From the NCBI RefSeq assembly GCF_016789985.1, contig NZ_JAEUOL010000169.1, positions 1 to 54,862 of the forward strand: DNA of 54,862 nt, given 5' to 3'. Below are positions 17,892 to 26,624 of the stretch, one piece after another. The notes below the pieces were generated by a model that was given only the letters and a program-made list of their open reading frames with translations, did not search any database and was not told the origin of the DNA. The DNA is from Accumulibacter sp. Its GTDB lineage: Bacteria > Pseudomonadota > Gammaproteobacteria > Burkholderiales > Rhodocyclaceae. Each line of letters starts with the position of its first letter. Position 1 is the first letter of the stretch. Both the position numbers and the translations under genes were made by a program.

Positions 17892-19748
17892 ATGCCGCAT
17901 TATCGTTCCCGCACTTCGACTCATGGCCGCAACATGGCTGGCGCGCGCGCCCTCTGGCGTGCCACCGGCATGCAGGACGGCGACTTCGGCAAACCGATCA
18001 TTGCCGTGGTCAACTCCTTTACCCAGTTCGTTCCCGGGCATGTGCACCTCAAGGATCTGGGGCAACTGGTGGCGCGCGAGATCGAGTCTGCCGGTGGCGT
18101 GGCCAAGGAGTTCAATACCATTGCGATCGACGACGGCATCGCTATGGGACACGACGGGATGCTTTATTCCCTTCCGTCGCGCGACCTGATAGCCGATTCG
18201 GTCGAATACATGGTCAATGCGCATTGTGCCGATGCCATGGTCTGCATCTCGAATTGCGACAAGATCACGCCCGGCATGCTGATGGCAGCGATGCGGGTGA
18301 ATATCCCGACCATCTTTGTTTCCGGCGGTCCGATGGAAGCCGGCAAGGTGAAATGGGGGGGGAGGGTGATTGCCGTCGACCTGGTCGACGCAATGGTCAA
18401 GGGAGGTGACAGCAACTGTTCCGACGTCGAGGTGGACACCTTCGAACGCTCGGCCTGTCCCACCTGCGGCTCCTGCTCGGGCATGTTCACCGCCAATTCG
18501 ATGAACTGCCTGACCGAGGCGCTCGGCTTTTCACTGCCCGGCAACGGCAGCCTGCTGGCCACCCATGCTGATCGCTGCGGGCTGTTTCTTCAGGCAGGCC
18601 GTCAGATCGTCGAGCTCTGCCGGCGTTACTACGAGCAGGATGACGCATCGGTGTTGCCGCGCGCGATCGGCAGCTTTGCCGCCTTCGAGAACGCCATGAC
18701 CCTGGATGTCTCGATGGGTGGTTCGACCAACACGGTGTTGCACATCCTGGCGGCGGCGCAGGAAGGTGGTGTGAACTTCACGATGGAGGACATCGATCGC
18801 ATTTCGCGGCAGGTGCCTTGTCTGGCCAAGGTGGCACCAGCGACCCCGGATTACCATATGGAGGACGTACACCGCGCCGGCGGCATTTTCGCCATTCTCG
18901 GCGAACTCGACCGTGCCGGTCTGATTCATCGTGCGGTTCCGACCGTGCATGCGAGAACCTTGGGCGAGGCAATCGATCGCTGGGATGTTGTGCGCACGCA
19001 GGAAGCGGCGGTGGTCGAACTGTTCAAGGCGGCACCGGGCGGCATTCCCACCCAGATCGCGTTCTCGCAGAGTCGGCGCTACCCCGAGCTCGATCTTGAC
19101 CGTGCGCACGGCTGCATTCGCAACCGGGCGCACGCCTATTCACAGGACGGTGGTCTTGCCGTGCTCCATGGCAACATCGCCGAGGATGGCTGCATCGTCA
19201 AGACGGCTGGTGTGGATGAGAGCATCTGGGCATTCAGCGGGCCGGCGCGCGTCTTCGAAAGCCAGGATGATGCGGTGCAGGCCATACTGGGCGATCAGGT
19301 TGCGGCGGGTGACGTCGTGGTCATCCGTTACGAAGGCCCGAAAGGCGGGCCGGGCATGCAGGAAATGCTTTATCCGACCTCCTACCTCAAGTCGAAAGGA
19401 TTGGGCAAGCTTTGTGCCTTGTTGACCGATGGACGTTTCTCGGGGGGCACTTCGGGTTTGTCGATCGGCCACGTGTCACCGGAAGCTGCGGAGGGCGGTG
19501 CGATTGGTCTGGTGGAAGAGGGTGATCTGATCGAGATCGACATCCCGGGGCGACGCATCCACCTTGCCGTTGGCGACGCGGAGCTGGCACGGCGCCGGGC
19601 GGCAATGGATGGTCGGGGGGAGTCGGCCTGGCAACCGGTGACCGTACGGCAGCGGGTGGTGTCGCGGGCGCTGCAGGCTTACGCCCTGATGGCCACCTCG
19701 GCGGCGACCGGCGCGGTGCGGGATCTGGCGCGGTTGCGGCGCGACTGA
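17892..19748 (+). CDS. ilvD: Dihydroxy-acid dehydratase
   Basis: The 618-residue enzyme dehydrates 2,3-dihydroxy acids in isoleucine and valine synthesis, and in pantothenate supply. The iron-sulfur cysteine motifs are [13 protein letters not shown] and [17 protein letters not shown]. The C-terminal active-site region [20 protein letters not shown] is intact. Length is normal for the family. ATG 17892 follows TTGGAGA. It is divergent from lgt and monocistronic, with a strong hairpin after it. The branched-chain amino acid uptake operon lies just downstream but is a separate unit. Confidence 0.96.
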   Translation: MPHYRSRTSTHGRNMAGARALWRATGMQDGDFGKPIIAVVNSFTQFVPGHVHLKDLGQLVAREIESAGGVAKEFNTIAIDDGIAMGHDGMLYSLPSRDLIADSVEYMVNAHCADAMVCISNCDKITPGMLMAAMRVNIPTIFVSGGPMEAGKVKWGGRVIAVDLVDAMVKGGDSNCSDVEVDTFERSACPTCGSCSGMFTANSMNCLTEALGFSLPGNGSLLATHADRCGLFLQAGRQIVELCRRYYEQDDASVLPRAIGSFAAFENAMTLDVSMGGSTNTVLHILAAAQEGGVNFTMEDIDRISRQVPCLAKVAPATPDYHMEDVHRAGGIFAILGELDRAGLIHRAVPTVHARTLGEAIDRWDVVRTQEAAVVELFKAAPGGIPTQIAFSQSRRYPELDLDRAHGCIRNRAHAYSQDGGLAVLHGNIAEDGCIVKTAGVDESIWAFSGPARVFESQDDAVQAILGDQVAAGDVVVIRYEGPKGGPGMQEMLYPTSYLKSKGLGKLCALLTDGRFSGGTSGLSIGHVSPEAAEGGAIGLVEEGDLIEIDIPGRRIHLAVGDAELARRRAAMDGRGESAWQPVTVRQRVVSRALQAYALMATSAATGAVRDLARLRRD

Positions 19749-19793
19749 TCGATGACCCGGCGGCGTGCATGTCTGCCTGCCGGTGTCAACGAT

Positions 19794-19827
19794 CGGCCCC
19801 GGGCAAGCGTTAAGCCCGGCGGGGCCG
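19794..19827. repeat. REP-like hairpin, copy B (after ilvD)
   Basis: CGGCCCC-GGGC pairs with GCCC-(GGC)-GGGGCCG around a 9-base loop. It shares stem and GGC bulge with the hairpin at 707-734. Lying 46 bases past ilvD, it may also end transcription, although no T-tract follows. Confidence 0.5.
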
Positions 19828-19857
19828 CCGGTGCTGCGCAGATGTCCTCGGCAGGCT

Positions 19858-19885
19858 TTGCAAGCCGGCGAAACTGAAATAATAT
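19858..19885 (+). promoter_or_regulatory. Promoter of the cytochrome c gene
   Basis: TTGCAA (19858-19863) and TAATAT (19880-19885) are 16 bases apart. Transcription would begin near 19892, giving a leader of about 33 bases before ATG 19925. Confidence 0.55.
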
Positions 19886-19924
19886 CGGAACGTTTCAAAC
19901 CCCTTATCTGAACGGAGTGTGAGC

Positions 19925-20230
19925 ATGAAAGCGATCTACGTCTCCCTGCTGGCTGCTGCCGGCGTGATGTCTGCTGGTGCGGTCCAGGCTGATGAAGCAC
20001 TGGCCAAGTCGAAGAACTGCCTGTCCTGTCATGCTGTCGACAAGAAGGTCGTCGGCCCGGCGTACAAGGATGTGGCCAAGAAGTATACGGCCAAGGACGA
20101 AGCCATGCTTGCCGAGAAAGTGATCAAGGGGGGCAAGGGTGTCTGGGGACCGGTGCCGATGCCGCCGAACCCGTCCGTGACGCCCGATGACGCGAAAAAA
20201 CTGGTCAAGTGGATCCTCAGTCTGAAATGA
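19925..20230 (+). CDS. Small class I cytochrome c (c551/c552 type)
   Basis: The 101-residue precursor has a signal peptide (MKAIYVSLLAAAGVMSAGAV, cleavage near QA-DEA) and one haem site, CLSCH (32-36). The axial methionine is expected in VPMPPNPSV, and the C-terminal helix AKKLVKWILSLK is typical of cytochrome c551. It is a periplasmic one-electron carrier, possibly serving a terminal oxidase, a nitrite reductase or a peroxidase. ATG 19925 sits 7 bases after GGAG; an in-frame GTG at 19919 is too close to that site. It is a single-gene unit with its own promoter and terminator. Confidence 0.93.
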   Translation: MKAIYVSLLAAAGVMSAGAVQADEALAKSKNCLSCHAVDKKVVGPAYKDVAKKYTAKDEAMLAEKVIKGGKGVWGPVPMPPNPSVTPDDAKKLVKWILSLK

Positions 20231-20249
20231 CCTGCCAAGCAACAGAAAG

Positions 20250-20270
20250 ACCGGCCGCGTGCCGGTTTTT
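20250..20270 (+). terminator. Rho-independent terminator of the cytochrome c gene
   Basis: ACCGGC (20250-20255), a 5-base loop and GCCGGT (20261-20266) form a stem followed immediately by a T-run. It lies 20 bases past the stop codon. Confidence 0.85.
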
Positions 20271-20325
20271 CATTTATGGGAAGGGCGGCGAAAGCGGGTC
20301 GACGGCCGTCGGGATGATATGCATG

Positions 20326-20354
20326 TTGACAAGGCACTGATGTGCTTGGACAAT
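20326..20354 (+). promoter_or_regulatory. Promoter of the livKHMGF operon
   Basis: A perfect TTGACA (20326-20331) is 17 bases before GACAAT (20349-20354). A TATAAA at 20374-20379 is a second possible -10 but has no spaced -35. Confidence 0.5.
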
Positions 20355-20401
20355 CGCCCGTTCGCTAGCCCGGTATAAACACAATATTGGAGATCAAATC
20401 T

Positions 20402-21637
20402 ATGAACCACGTACGTATTCCTGGTGTACTCGTCGTTCTGGCCGCTTCGGTTGCGCTCATTGGTTGCGGCAAGAAGGAGGAACCCAAGGCTGCTGCACCC
20501 GCGCCCGCGCCCGCTGCCGCCGCACCGGCACCGAAGCCGGAGATGGTGGTCAAGATCGGGCATGTTGCGCCGCTCACCGGCCCGATTGCGCACCTCGGCA
20601 AGGACAACGAGAACGGTGCGCGTCTGGCCGTCGAGGACGCCAACGCCAAGAAGCTGGAGATTGACGGTAAGGTCGTCAAGTTCGAGTTGCTCGGTGAGGA
20701 CGATCAGGCCGACCCGAAGACCGGTACGGTCGTTGCTCAGAAACTGGTTGACGCGAAGGTCGCCGGTGTCGTCGGTCACCTGAACTCGGGCACCACCATT
20801 CCGGCGTCGGCGATCTACAATCAGGCTGGTTTGCCGCAGATTTCGCCGTCGGCAACCAATCCGAAGTATACCCAGCAAGGCTTCAACACTACCTTCCGCG
20901 TGATGGCCAATGACATCCAGCAGGGCTCGGTGGTTGGTAGCTACGCGGTGAAGGATATGGGTGCCAAGAAGGTGGCGATCATCGATGACCGCACCGCCTA
21001 TGGTCAGGGCCTCGCCGATGAAGTCGAGAAGGCCGCCAAGGCCGGTGGTGCGACCATCGTTGCCCGCGAGTTCACCAATGACAAGGCGACCGACTTCAAG
21101 GCCATCCTCACCAAGATCAAGGCGAAAAACCCGGATGTCATCTTCCTAGGCGGCATGGATGCGGTGGGTGGTCCGATGCTCAAGCAGATCAAGGAACTGG
21201 GCATCAAGGCCAAGTTCACGACCGGTGACGGCGGCTGCTCGCCCGAATTGATCAAGCTTGCCGGCCCGGCTTCCGAGGGCGTGATCTGCACGCAGGCCGG
21301 CCTGCCGGTGGACAAGCTGCCGAACGGCCAGAAGTTCGTCGAAGACTTCACCAAGAAGTATGGCCAGATCCAGATCTACTCGCCGTACAGCTACGATGCG
21401 GTGATGGTCCTGGTTGACGCGATGAAGCGCGCCAATTCCGCCGATCCGGTCAAGTACCTGCCGGAAGTTGGCAAGACCTCCTACGACGGCGTCACCGGCA
21501 AGGTCGAGTTCGACGAAAAAGGCGACATCAAGAACGGCGCGATCACCGTTTTCGAAATCAAGGATGGCAAGCTGGTTACGCTGAAGAGCGAAGGCGGTAC
21601 GGCCGGAGCAGCGGCAGCGCCGGAAGCCAAAAAGTAA
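20402..21637 (+). CDS. livK: Branched-chain amino acid ABC transporter substrate-binding lipoprotein
   Basis: The protein has 411 residues. A lipoprotein signal ends at the lipobox ALIGC (Cys22), so the binding protein is membrane-tethered. An Ala/Pro/Lys linker (about 27-46) follows, then a type I periplasmic binding fold beginning VKIGHVAPLTGPIAHLGKDN. SGTTIPASAIYNQAGLPQIS and FLGGMDAVGGP are typical LivJ/LivK elements. The ligand is probably leucine, isoleucine or valine, but amide or urea binders share this fold. ATG 20402 follows TTGGAG. A stable hairpin just downstream may keep its transcript more abundant than the permease genes. Confidence 0.92.
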   Translation: MNHVRIPGVLVVLAASVALIGCGKKEEPKAAAPAPAPAAAAPAPKPEMVVKIGHVAPLTGPIAHLGKDNENGARLAVEDANAKKLEIDGKVVKFELLGEDDQADPKTGTVVAQKLVDAKVAGVVGHLNSGTTIPASAIYNQAGLPQISPSATNPKYTQQGFNTTFRVMANDIQQGSVVGSYAVKDMGAKKVAIIDDRTAYGQGLADEVEKAAKAGGATIVAREFTNDKATDFKAILTKIKAKNPDVIFLGGMDAVGGPMLKQIKELGIKAKFTTGDGGCSPELIKLAGPASEGVICTQAGLPVDKLPNGQKFVEDFTKKYGQIQIYSPYSYDAVMVLVDAMKRANSADPVKYLPEVGKTSYDGVTGKVEFDEKGDIKNGAITVFEIKDGKLVTLKSEGGTAGAAAAPEAKK

Positions 21638-21659
21638 GGACAGCCGGGCAAGCCGGCAG

Positions 21660-21685
21660 GAGGGAATGGTTTTGGCCATTCCCTC
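21660..21685 (+). terminator. Hairpin between livK and livH
   Basis: A perfect 10-base stem, GAGGGAATGG with CCATTCCCTC, encloses a 6-base loop 22 bases past the livK stop. There is no T-tract, so partial termination or 3'-end stabilisation of livK mRNA is likelier than full termination. Confidence 0.6.
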
Positions 21686-21808
21686 AGCTTTCCTGTCTCC
21701 GCATCCGCTCACTTTGAACTGGGCTGCGCGTTCGCGCGGCTGCCTTTCTGGTGCCATGCGTCGGAACCTCCGGTTCGCGACAAGCGCCTTGTTGCGGAAA
21801 GCCTGACC

Positions 21809-22732
21809 ATGGACACACTTCTTCAGCAACTTATCAACGGACTTACGCTCGGTGCTGTCTATGCACTGGTCGCACTGGGCTACACGATGGTGTATGGCAT
21901 CATCGGTCTGATCAATTTCGCACATGGCGAGGTGGTGATGATTGGCACGATGGTCGCCTTCACGGTGATCGTGTTCCTTGCCGGGTCCGGGATGCCGCCG
22001 CTGGTCATCCTCGGCATCGGATTGCTGGTCGCCGTGGCGGCCTGCATGGTGCTTGGCTGGGCACTCGAGCGCATTGCCTATCGCCCCTTGCGCCATGCCC
22101 CGAGGCTGACGCCACTGATCACCGCGATCGGCATGTCGATCGTCCTGCAGAATGTGGCGATGATCATCTGGGGCCGCAACTACATCACTTTCCCGCCGAT
22201 GATCCACAAGGAGATTTACGAGTTGGGCGGGGCCAGTTTCACCAACGTACAGGTGGCGATCGTCTGCCTTGCGGCTCTGGTCATGCTGGGTCTGACCTAC
22301 TTGGTGCAGCGCACGCGCATCGGCATGGCCATGCGGGCCACGGCGGAGAACCAGCAAGTGGCATTGCTGATGGGCGTCGATATCAACCGTGTCATCGCCA
22401 TGGCCTTCGTCATCGGCTCAGCACTGGGCGCCCTGGCCGGTTGCATGGTCGGCTCGTACTACGAGATCGCGCATTACCAGATGGGTTTCATGCTCGGTCT
22501 CAAGGCGTTCACGGCGGCCGTGCTGGGCGGTATCGGCAATATGGCTGGCGCCATGGCAGGCGGGCTGTTGCTGGGGGTCATCGAAGCGCTCGGGGCGGGC
22601 TACATCGGTGATCTCACCGGTGATTTCCTGGGCAGCCATTACCAGGACATCTTCGCCTTCATCGTGCTGATCATCGTGCTGATGTTTCGTCCTTCGGGTC
22701 TGTTTGGTGAGCGTACTGGAGATCGCGCATGA
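21809..22732 (+). CDS. livH: Branched-chain amino acid ABC transporter permease LivH
   Basis: LivH forms half of the inner-membrane channel. The 307-residue protein has about eight hydrophobic helices. The family opening is present (LINGLTLGAVYALVALGYTM, followed by YGIIGLINFAHGE), as is the cytoplasmic coupling region RATAENQQVALLMGVDINRV. The GLKAFTAAVLGGIGNMAGAM motif near the C-terminus is conserved. It overlaps livM by 4 bases (ATGA), indicating translational coupling. Confidence 0.94.
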   Translation: MDTLLQQLINGLTLGAVYALVALGYTMVYGIIGLINFAHGEVVMIGTMVAFTVIVFLAGSGMPPLVILGIGLLVAVAACMVLGWALERIAYRPLRHAPRLTPLITAIGMSIVLQNVAMIIWGRNYITFPPMIHKEIYELGGASFTNVQVAIVCLAALVMLGLTYLVQRTRIGMAMRATAENQQVALLMGVDINRVIAMAFVIGSALGALAGCMVGSYYEIAHYQMGFMLGLKAFTAAVLGGIGNMAGAMAGGLLLGVIEALGAGYIGDLTGDFLGSHYQDIFAFIVLIIVLMFRPSGLFGERTGDRA

Positions 22733-23805
22733 ATGGCCAGCGCAGAAGAATTCCTCTCTGGCAGGGACACTGGCTGGGTTTGGTGTTGCTCGCGGCTACA
22801 CTGTTTGCAGTTCCGTTCGTTGCTGCCCTGGGTGGCCAGGCCTGGGTGCGCATCGCCAATTTCGCAATCCTTTATGTTTTTCTGGCGCTCGGGCTGAACA
22901 TCGTGGTCGGTTATGCTGGTTTGCTCGACCTGGGCTACGTGGCCTTCTATGCGGTTGGTGCTTACGCGTATGCATTGCTGGCTTCGCCGCATTTCGGCAT
23001 CCACCTGCCCTTCTGGGTGATCCTGCCCTTTGGCGCCGGGCTGGCATGCTTCTTTGGTGTTGTGCTCGGTGCTCCGACACTGAAATTGCGGGGCGATTAC
23101 CTGGCAATCGTCACGCTCGGCTTCGGTGAGATCATCCGCATCTTCATGAACAACCTCAATGCGCCAATCAACATCACCAATGGCGCCCAGGGCATCACCC
23201 TGATCGACCCGATCCGCATCGGCGATTTCTCGTTTTCCCAGACCAGCACCATTTTCGGCGTCACCCTGTCGGGTCCACAGAAATACTATTTTCTGCTCGT
23301 GGCGCTGGCCATTCTGGTGATCATGGTCAACATGCGCCTGCAGGATTCGCGCATTGGACGCGCCTGGCAGGCGATTCGCGAGGACGAGGTGGCCGCCAAG
23401 GCGTGTGGCATCAATACCCGCAACATCAAGCTGCTGGCTTTTGCCATGGGCGCCTCGTTCGGTGGTATTGCCGGCGGCGTCTTTGCCGCGATGCAGGGTT
23501 TCGTCAGCCCGGAGAGTTTTTCCTTAATGGAGTCGATCACCATCCTGTCGATGGTCGTTCTCGGCGGCATGGGCCACATTCCCGGCGTGATTCTGGGTGC
23601 GGTGCTGCTGACCGGTTTGCCGGAGGCGCTGCGCTATGGTATCGAGCCCCTGCAGAAGGCTGCGTTCGGGCGCATGATCATCGATCCGGAGAGTCTGCGC
23701 ATGCTCGTCTTCGGTCTGGCACTGGTGCTCGTCATGCGCTTCCGTCCGGCCGGGCTGTGGCCGTCGTCGCTGCGTCGTCGCGAGTTGTCCGAGACAACGG
23801 ATTGA
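22729..23805 (+). CDS. livM: Branched-chain amino acid ABC transporter permease LivM
   Basis: The 358-residue second permease subunit pairs with LivH. It has multiple membrane helices, the segment LGLNIVVGYAGLLDLGYVAF, the EAA-like coupling loop (RIGRAWQAIREDEVAAKACG), and the conserved SIT-like segment VVLGGMGHIPGVILGAV. It begins within the livH stop (ATGA) and ends two bases before livG, consistent with one transcript. Confidence 0.94.
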   Translation: MNGQRRRIPLWQGHWLGLVLLAATLFAVPFVAALGGQAWVRIANFAILYVFLALGLNIVVGYAGLLDLGYVAFYAVGAYAYALLASPHFGIHLPFWVILPFGAGLACFFGVVLGAPTLKLRGDYLAIVTLGFGEIIRIFMNNLNAPINITNGAQGITLIDPIRIGDFSFSQTSTIFGVTLSGPQKYYFLLVALAILVIMVNMRLQDSRIGRAWQAIREDEVAAKACGINTRNIKLLAFAMGASFGGIAGGVFAAMQGFVSPESFSLMESITILSMVVLGGMGHIPGVILGAVLLTGLPEALRYGIEPLQKAAFGRMIIDPESLRMLVFGLALVLVMRFRPAGLWPSSLRRRELSETTD

Positions 23806-23807
23806 TC

Positions 23808-24584
23808 ATGAGCGCACACCAGGTTCTTCTCGAAGCACATGAGGTCGCCAAGCATTTCGGCGGGGTCAAGGCGCTACACGACGTTTCGCTGACCATTCGT
23901 CGGGGCGAGATCTATGGCCTGATCGGACCGAATGGTGCCGGCAAGACGACCTTTTTCAACTGCCTGACCGGCCTTTACCGGAATGAGAGTGGCCATTTCG
24001 TCTTCGACGGCGTGAAGCTCGCGGCGGACGCCCCGCACAAGGCTGCGGAAATCGGCATCGCGCGCACCTTTCAGAACATTCGCTTGTTCGGCAACATGAC
24101 GGCAATCGAGAACGTGATGGTCGGGCGCCACCTGCGTACTCGCGCCGGTGTGTTTGGGGCCATCAGCCGCAACGCGGCGACGCGCGCCGAAGAGGCGGCG
24201 ATCGCTCGCCGGGCAGAGGAACTGCTGCACTATGTGGGCATTCAGGAGCGGGCTCATGATTATGCCCGGCACCTGTCCTACGGCGATCAGCGACGCCTGG
24301 AGATTGCCCGCGCACTCGCCACCGAACCGAAGCTGCTGGCCCTCGACGAGCCGGCAGCGGGCATGAACGGTACTGAAACCGAGGCCCTGCGGCTGCTCGT
24401 CGAAGGTATCTGCCGGGATGGCGTGACGGTCCTGCTGATCGAGCATGACGTCAAGCTGGTGATGGGATTGTGTGGGCGCGTGGCGGTACTCGATTACGGC
24501 GAGAAGATCTGCGAGGACGTGCCGGCGGTGGTGCAGAAGGATCCGCGCGTGATCGAGGCCTACCTTGGTGGTTCGGTGGCCTGA
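23808..24584 (+). CDS. livG: Branched-chain amino acid ABC transporter ATPase LivG
   Basis: The 258-residue ATPase has Walker A GPNGAGKTT, Q-loop region RTFQNIRLF, signature LSYGDQRRLEIARAL, Walker B LLALDEPAAGMN and the switch histidine in LLIEHDVKLV. The LivG-specific insertion (VGRHLRTRAGVFGAISRN) distinguishes it from LivF. ATG 23808 lies 2 bases after the livM stop. Confidence 0.95.
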   Translation: MSAHQVLLEAHEVAKHFGGVKALHDVSLTIRRGEIYGLIGPNGAGKTTFFNCLTGLYRNESGHFVFDGVKLAADAPHKAAEIGIARTFQNIRLFGNMTAIENVMVGRHLRTRAGVFGAISRNAATRAEEAAIARRAEELLHYVGIQERAHDYARHLSYGDQRRLEIARALATEPKLLALDEPAAGMNGTETEALRLLVEGICRDGVTVLLIEHDVKLVMGLCGRVAVLDYGEKICEDVPAVVQKDPRVIEAYLGGSVA

Positions 24585-24600
24585 AGGGAACGGATGAATC

Positions 24601-25305
24601 ATGCTCGAAGTTAACGGACTGCGCGTTTCCTACGGTGGTATCCAGGCTGTTCGTGGCATCAGCTTTCACGTCAACGAGGGCGAGATGGTGGCGCTGATCG
24701 GCGCCAACGGCGCCGGCAAGAGCAGCACCCTGCGCGCGCTGGCACGTTTGCTCGATCCGGCGGGTGGCAGCGTCCGCTATCGTGGCAAGGAGTTGCTCGC
24801 CTTGCCACCGCATGGACTGGTGGCGGAAGGGATTGCTCTGGTGCCGGAAGGCAGGGGGGTGTTCCCGCGTATGACCAGTCTGGAAAATCTGTACATGGGC
24901 GCCTATGCACGCAAGGACAAGGCGGCCATCCAGCGCGACCTCGAACATGTGCTTGGGCTCTTTCCGCGTCTCAAGGAGAGGGCGCAGCAGGTGGCAGGAA
25001 CGCTCTCCGGGGGAGAGCAGCAGATGCTGGCAATCGGCCGGGCGCTGATGAGCAAGCCGCGTCTGATGTTGCTCGACGAGCCATCGATGGGACTCGCACC
25101 GATCATGGTGCAGAAGATCTTCGAGGTGGTGTGCACGGTTGCCAGTCAAGGCATGACGATTCTGCTGGTCGAACAGAATGCCAAGCTGGCGCTGGAAGTC
25201 AGTCAGCGTGGCTATGTCATGGAGAGCGGCGAGATCACGTTGACCGACGAAGCGAGTTGCTTGCTGGCCGACCCCAAGGTGCGTGCGGCCTATCTGGGCG
25301 AATAG
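24601..25305 (+). CDS. livF: Branched-chain amino acid ABC transporter ATPase LivF
   Basis: The 234-residue ATPase completes the transporter. It has Walker A GANGAGKSS, signature LSGGEQQMLAIGRALM, Walker B LMLLDEPSMGLAP and VEQNAKLALEVSQRGYVME near the end. ATG 24601 is 16 bases after livG. The LivG-LivF heterodimer drives the LivHM channel. Confidence 0.95.
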   Translation: MLEVNGLRVSYGGIQAVRGISFHVNEGEMVALIGANGAGKSSTLRALARLLDPAGGSVRYRGKELLALPPHGLVAEGIALVPEGRGVFPRMTSLENLYMGAYARKDKAAIQRDLEHVLGLFPRLKERAQQVAGTLSGGEQQMLAIGRALMSKPRLMLLDEPSMGLAPIMVQKIFEVVCTVASQGMTILLVEQNAKLALEVSQRGYVMESGEITLTDEASCLLADPKVRAAYLGE

Positions 25306-25342
25306 AATAAAAGAGGTGGTCGGACTATCTGTTGACCGCGGC

Positions 25343-25364
25343 GCTGCCCGGGCGCCCGGACAGC
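25343..25364. terminator. Hairpin in the convergent livF / HDOD-gene gap
   Basis: GCTG-C-CCGGG pairs with CCCGG-A-CAGC in a near-perfect GC-rich stem 38 bases past livF. A second palindrome, CAGGCGCCTG (25431-25440), lies next to the stop of the opposing gene. Neither has a T-tract. Confidence 0.4.
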
Positions 25365-25448
25365 ACCAGTTGCCGGATCGCGCCAGGCGGCATTCAACGG
25401 CAGGAAGCCAGCGCCGCCGGCCTGACGCCGCAGGCGCCTGGCCTAGAC

Positions 25449-26624
25449 CTAGAAATCCATGGCATCGGCAAAGGACAATGCTTGCATTTGAGCGCTGTTG
25501 AACTGGGCCGTGGTCAGGCCCAGCATTGCCGCCTGCTCGCCGATGGCACGGCCATCTTCCCCTTCGCTGGCCAGGGCGAGCTCGAGGAAGGCTTGATAAC
25601 GACCACCATTACCCAGCAATGCGTCAGAGATTGGTTCGGGCAGGCGCATTGTTTCGAGGACCTGCTCCATTTCGACGCCGAGCAGGGCATCGAGCAGGGA
25701 GAAAGCACCGGTGATGAACAGGTTGTCGTACTCTGACCGATCGACCAGACCGCTGGACAGCAACTCCATCAGGCGAGCGCGGACCAGCGCCGTATGCATC
25801 AGAGCCGGCGCCATCGGGTCCTTGCTTGCCGTTGCCAGCAGCAGCGACAACCAGCGGTTGAGTTTCTCGTAGCCGAGGATGGTCACAGCGTGGCGAAACG
25901 ACTGGATCTGGCAGGACAGTCCGAAACCAGCCGAGTTGATGTAGCGCAAGAGCTTGTAGGAGATCGCCACATCCTGTTTGAGTGCTGCTTCGATTTCGCG
26001 GATCTCCGCGTTTCTGCGTACCAGATTGAGCACCCGCATGATATTTTCCTGACCAGGGTTGAGTGCCTTGGCCGGTACGCTGGTCGGCGTGGTGAAAAAC
26101 CATCCGGCGGCGGCGGCGACCCCGGCATCCATGCAGGAGCGGAAGTCGGCGGCCGTTTCGACATTGAAGGCGATTCCCAGGCCGTGCGATCGGGTGCGCG
26201 CGGCGAGCAGCTTCAACTGGCCCAGGGTGAGGGCCTGCGTGTCGAAGCCGATGAAGCGGCAGGGAACTCCGGCCGACAGCGCTTGTGCCGCCCGCGGGTC
26301 GAAATGAAGACAGACCGTCGGTTGCCAGGTCTGCAGTGCCGCGATCAGGTCCGGACCACCGTCGCCGAGCAAAGCCGCCGCCGGTAGTTCGATGGTAGCA
26401 TTTTCGGGTGTTGACCAGTCGAGCAGCCCTGCATCATAGCTGCTGGGCCCGCAATTGATGAACAAGGGTCTGCCACCCTGTGGCCAGACACTGGTCAGTG
26501 TGTCGAGTGCGCTCACCGCGTCGGACATGCTTCCACGCTCTCCAAGATGGAGTGTCAGGCGCGTGGCAATCACCCGGCTTTGCCGATTGATCAGCGGTTG
26601 GCGGGACATGAAGATTTCAGTCAT
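25449..26624 (-). CDS. Degenerate EAL plus HDOD signalling protein
   Basis: The 391-residue protein resembles YuxH/CdgJ-type regulators. The N-terminal half (about 1-190) follows the EAL fold (FMSRQPLINRQSRVIATRL), but the EAL catalytic motif is replaced (ATIELPAAALLG), so cyclic-di-GMP hydrolysis is unlikely. The C-terminal half (about 195-390) is an HDOD domain: RNAEIREIEAALKQDVAISY, LLRYINSAGFGLSCQIQSFR and AVTILGYEKLNRWLSLLLA. HDOD proteins scaffold signalling, often for motility. ATG 26624 overlaps the upstream reductase stop by 8 bases, so the two are translationally coupled. Confidence 0.85.
   Translation of the reverse strand: MTEIFMSRQPLINRQSRVIATRLTLHLGERGSMSDAVSALDTLTSVWPQGGRPLFINCGPSSYDAGLLDWSTPENATIELPAAALLGDGGPDLIAALQTWQPTVCLHFDPRAAQALSAGVPCRFIGFDTQALTLGQLKLLAARTRSHGLGIAFNVETAADFRSCMDAGVAAAAGWFFTTPTSVPAKALNPGQENIMRVLNLVRRNAEIREIEAALKQDVAISYKLLRYINSAGFGLSCQIQSFRHAVTILGYEKLNRWLSLLLATASKDPMAPALMHTALVRARLMELLSSGLVDRSEYDNLFITGAFSLLDALLGVEMEQVLETMRLPEPISDALLGNGGRYQAFLELALASEGEDGRAIGEQAAMLGLTTAQFNSAQMQALSFADAMDF

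Noticed and set aside
20474..20540. Tandem GCGCCC-type repeats in livK as a microsatellite of interest
   Set aside because: They encode an Ala/Pro linker common after lipoprotein cysteines.
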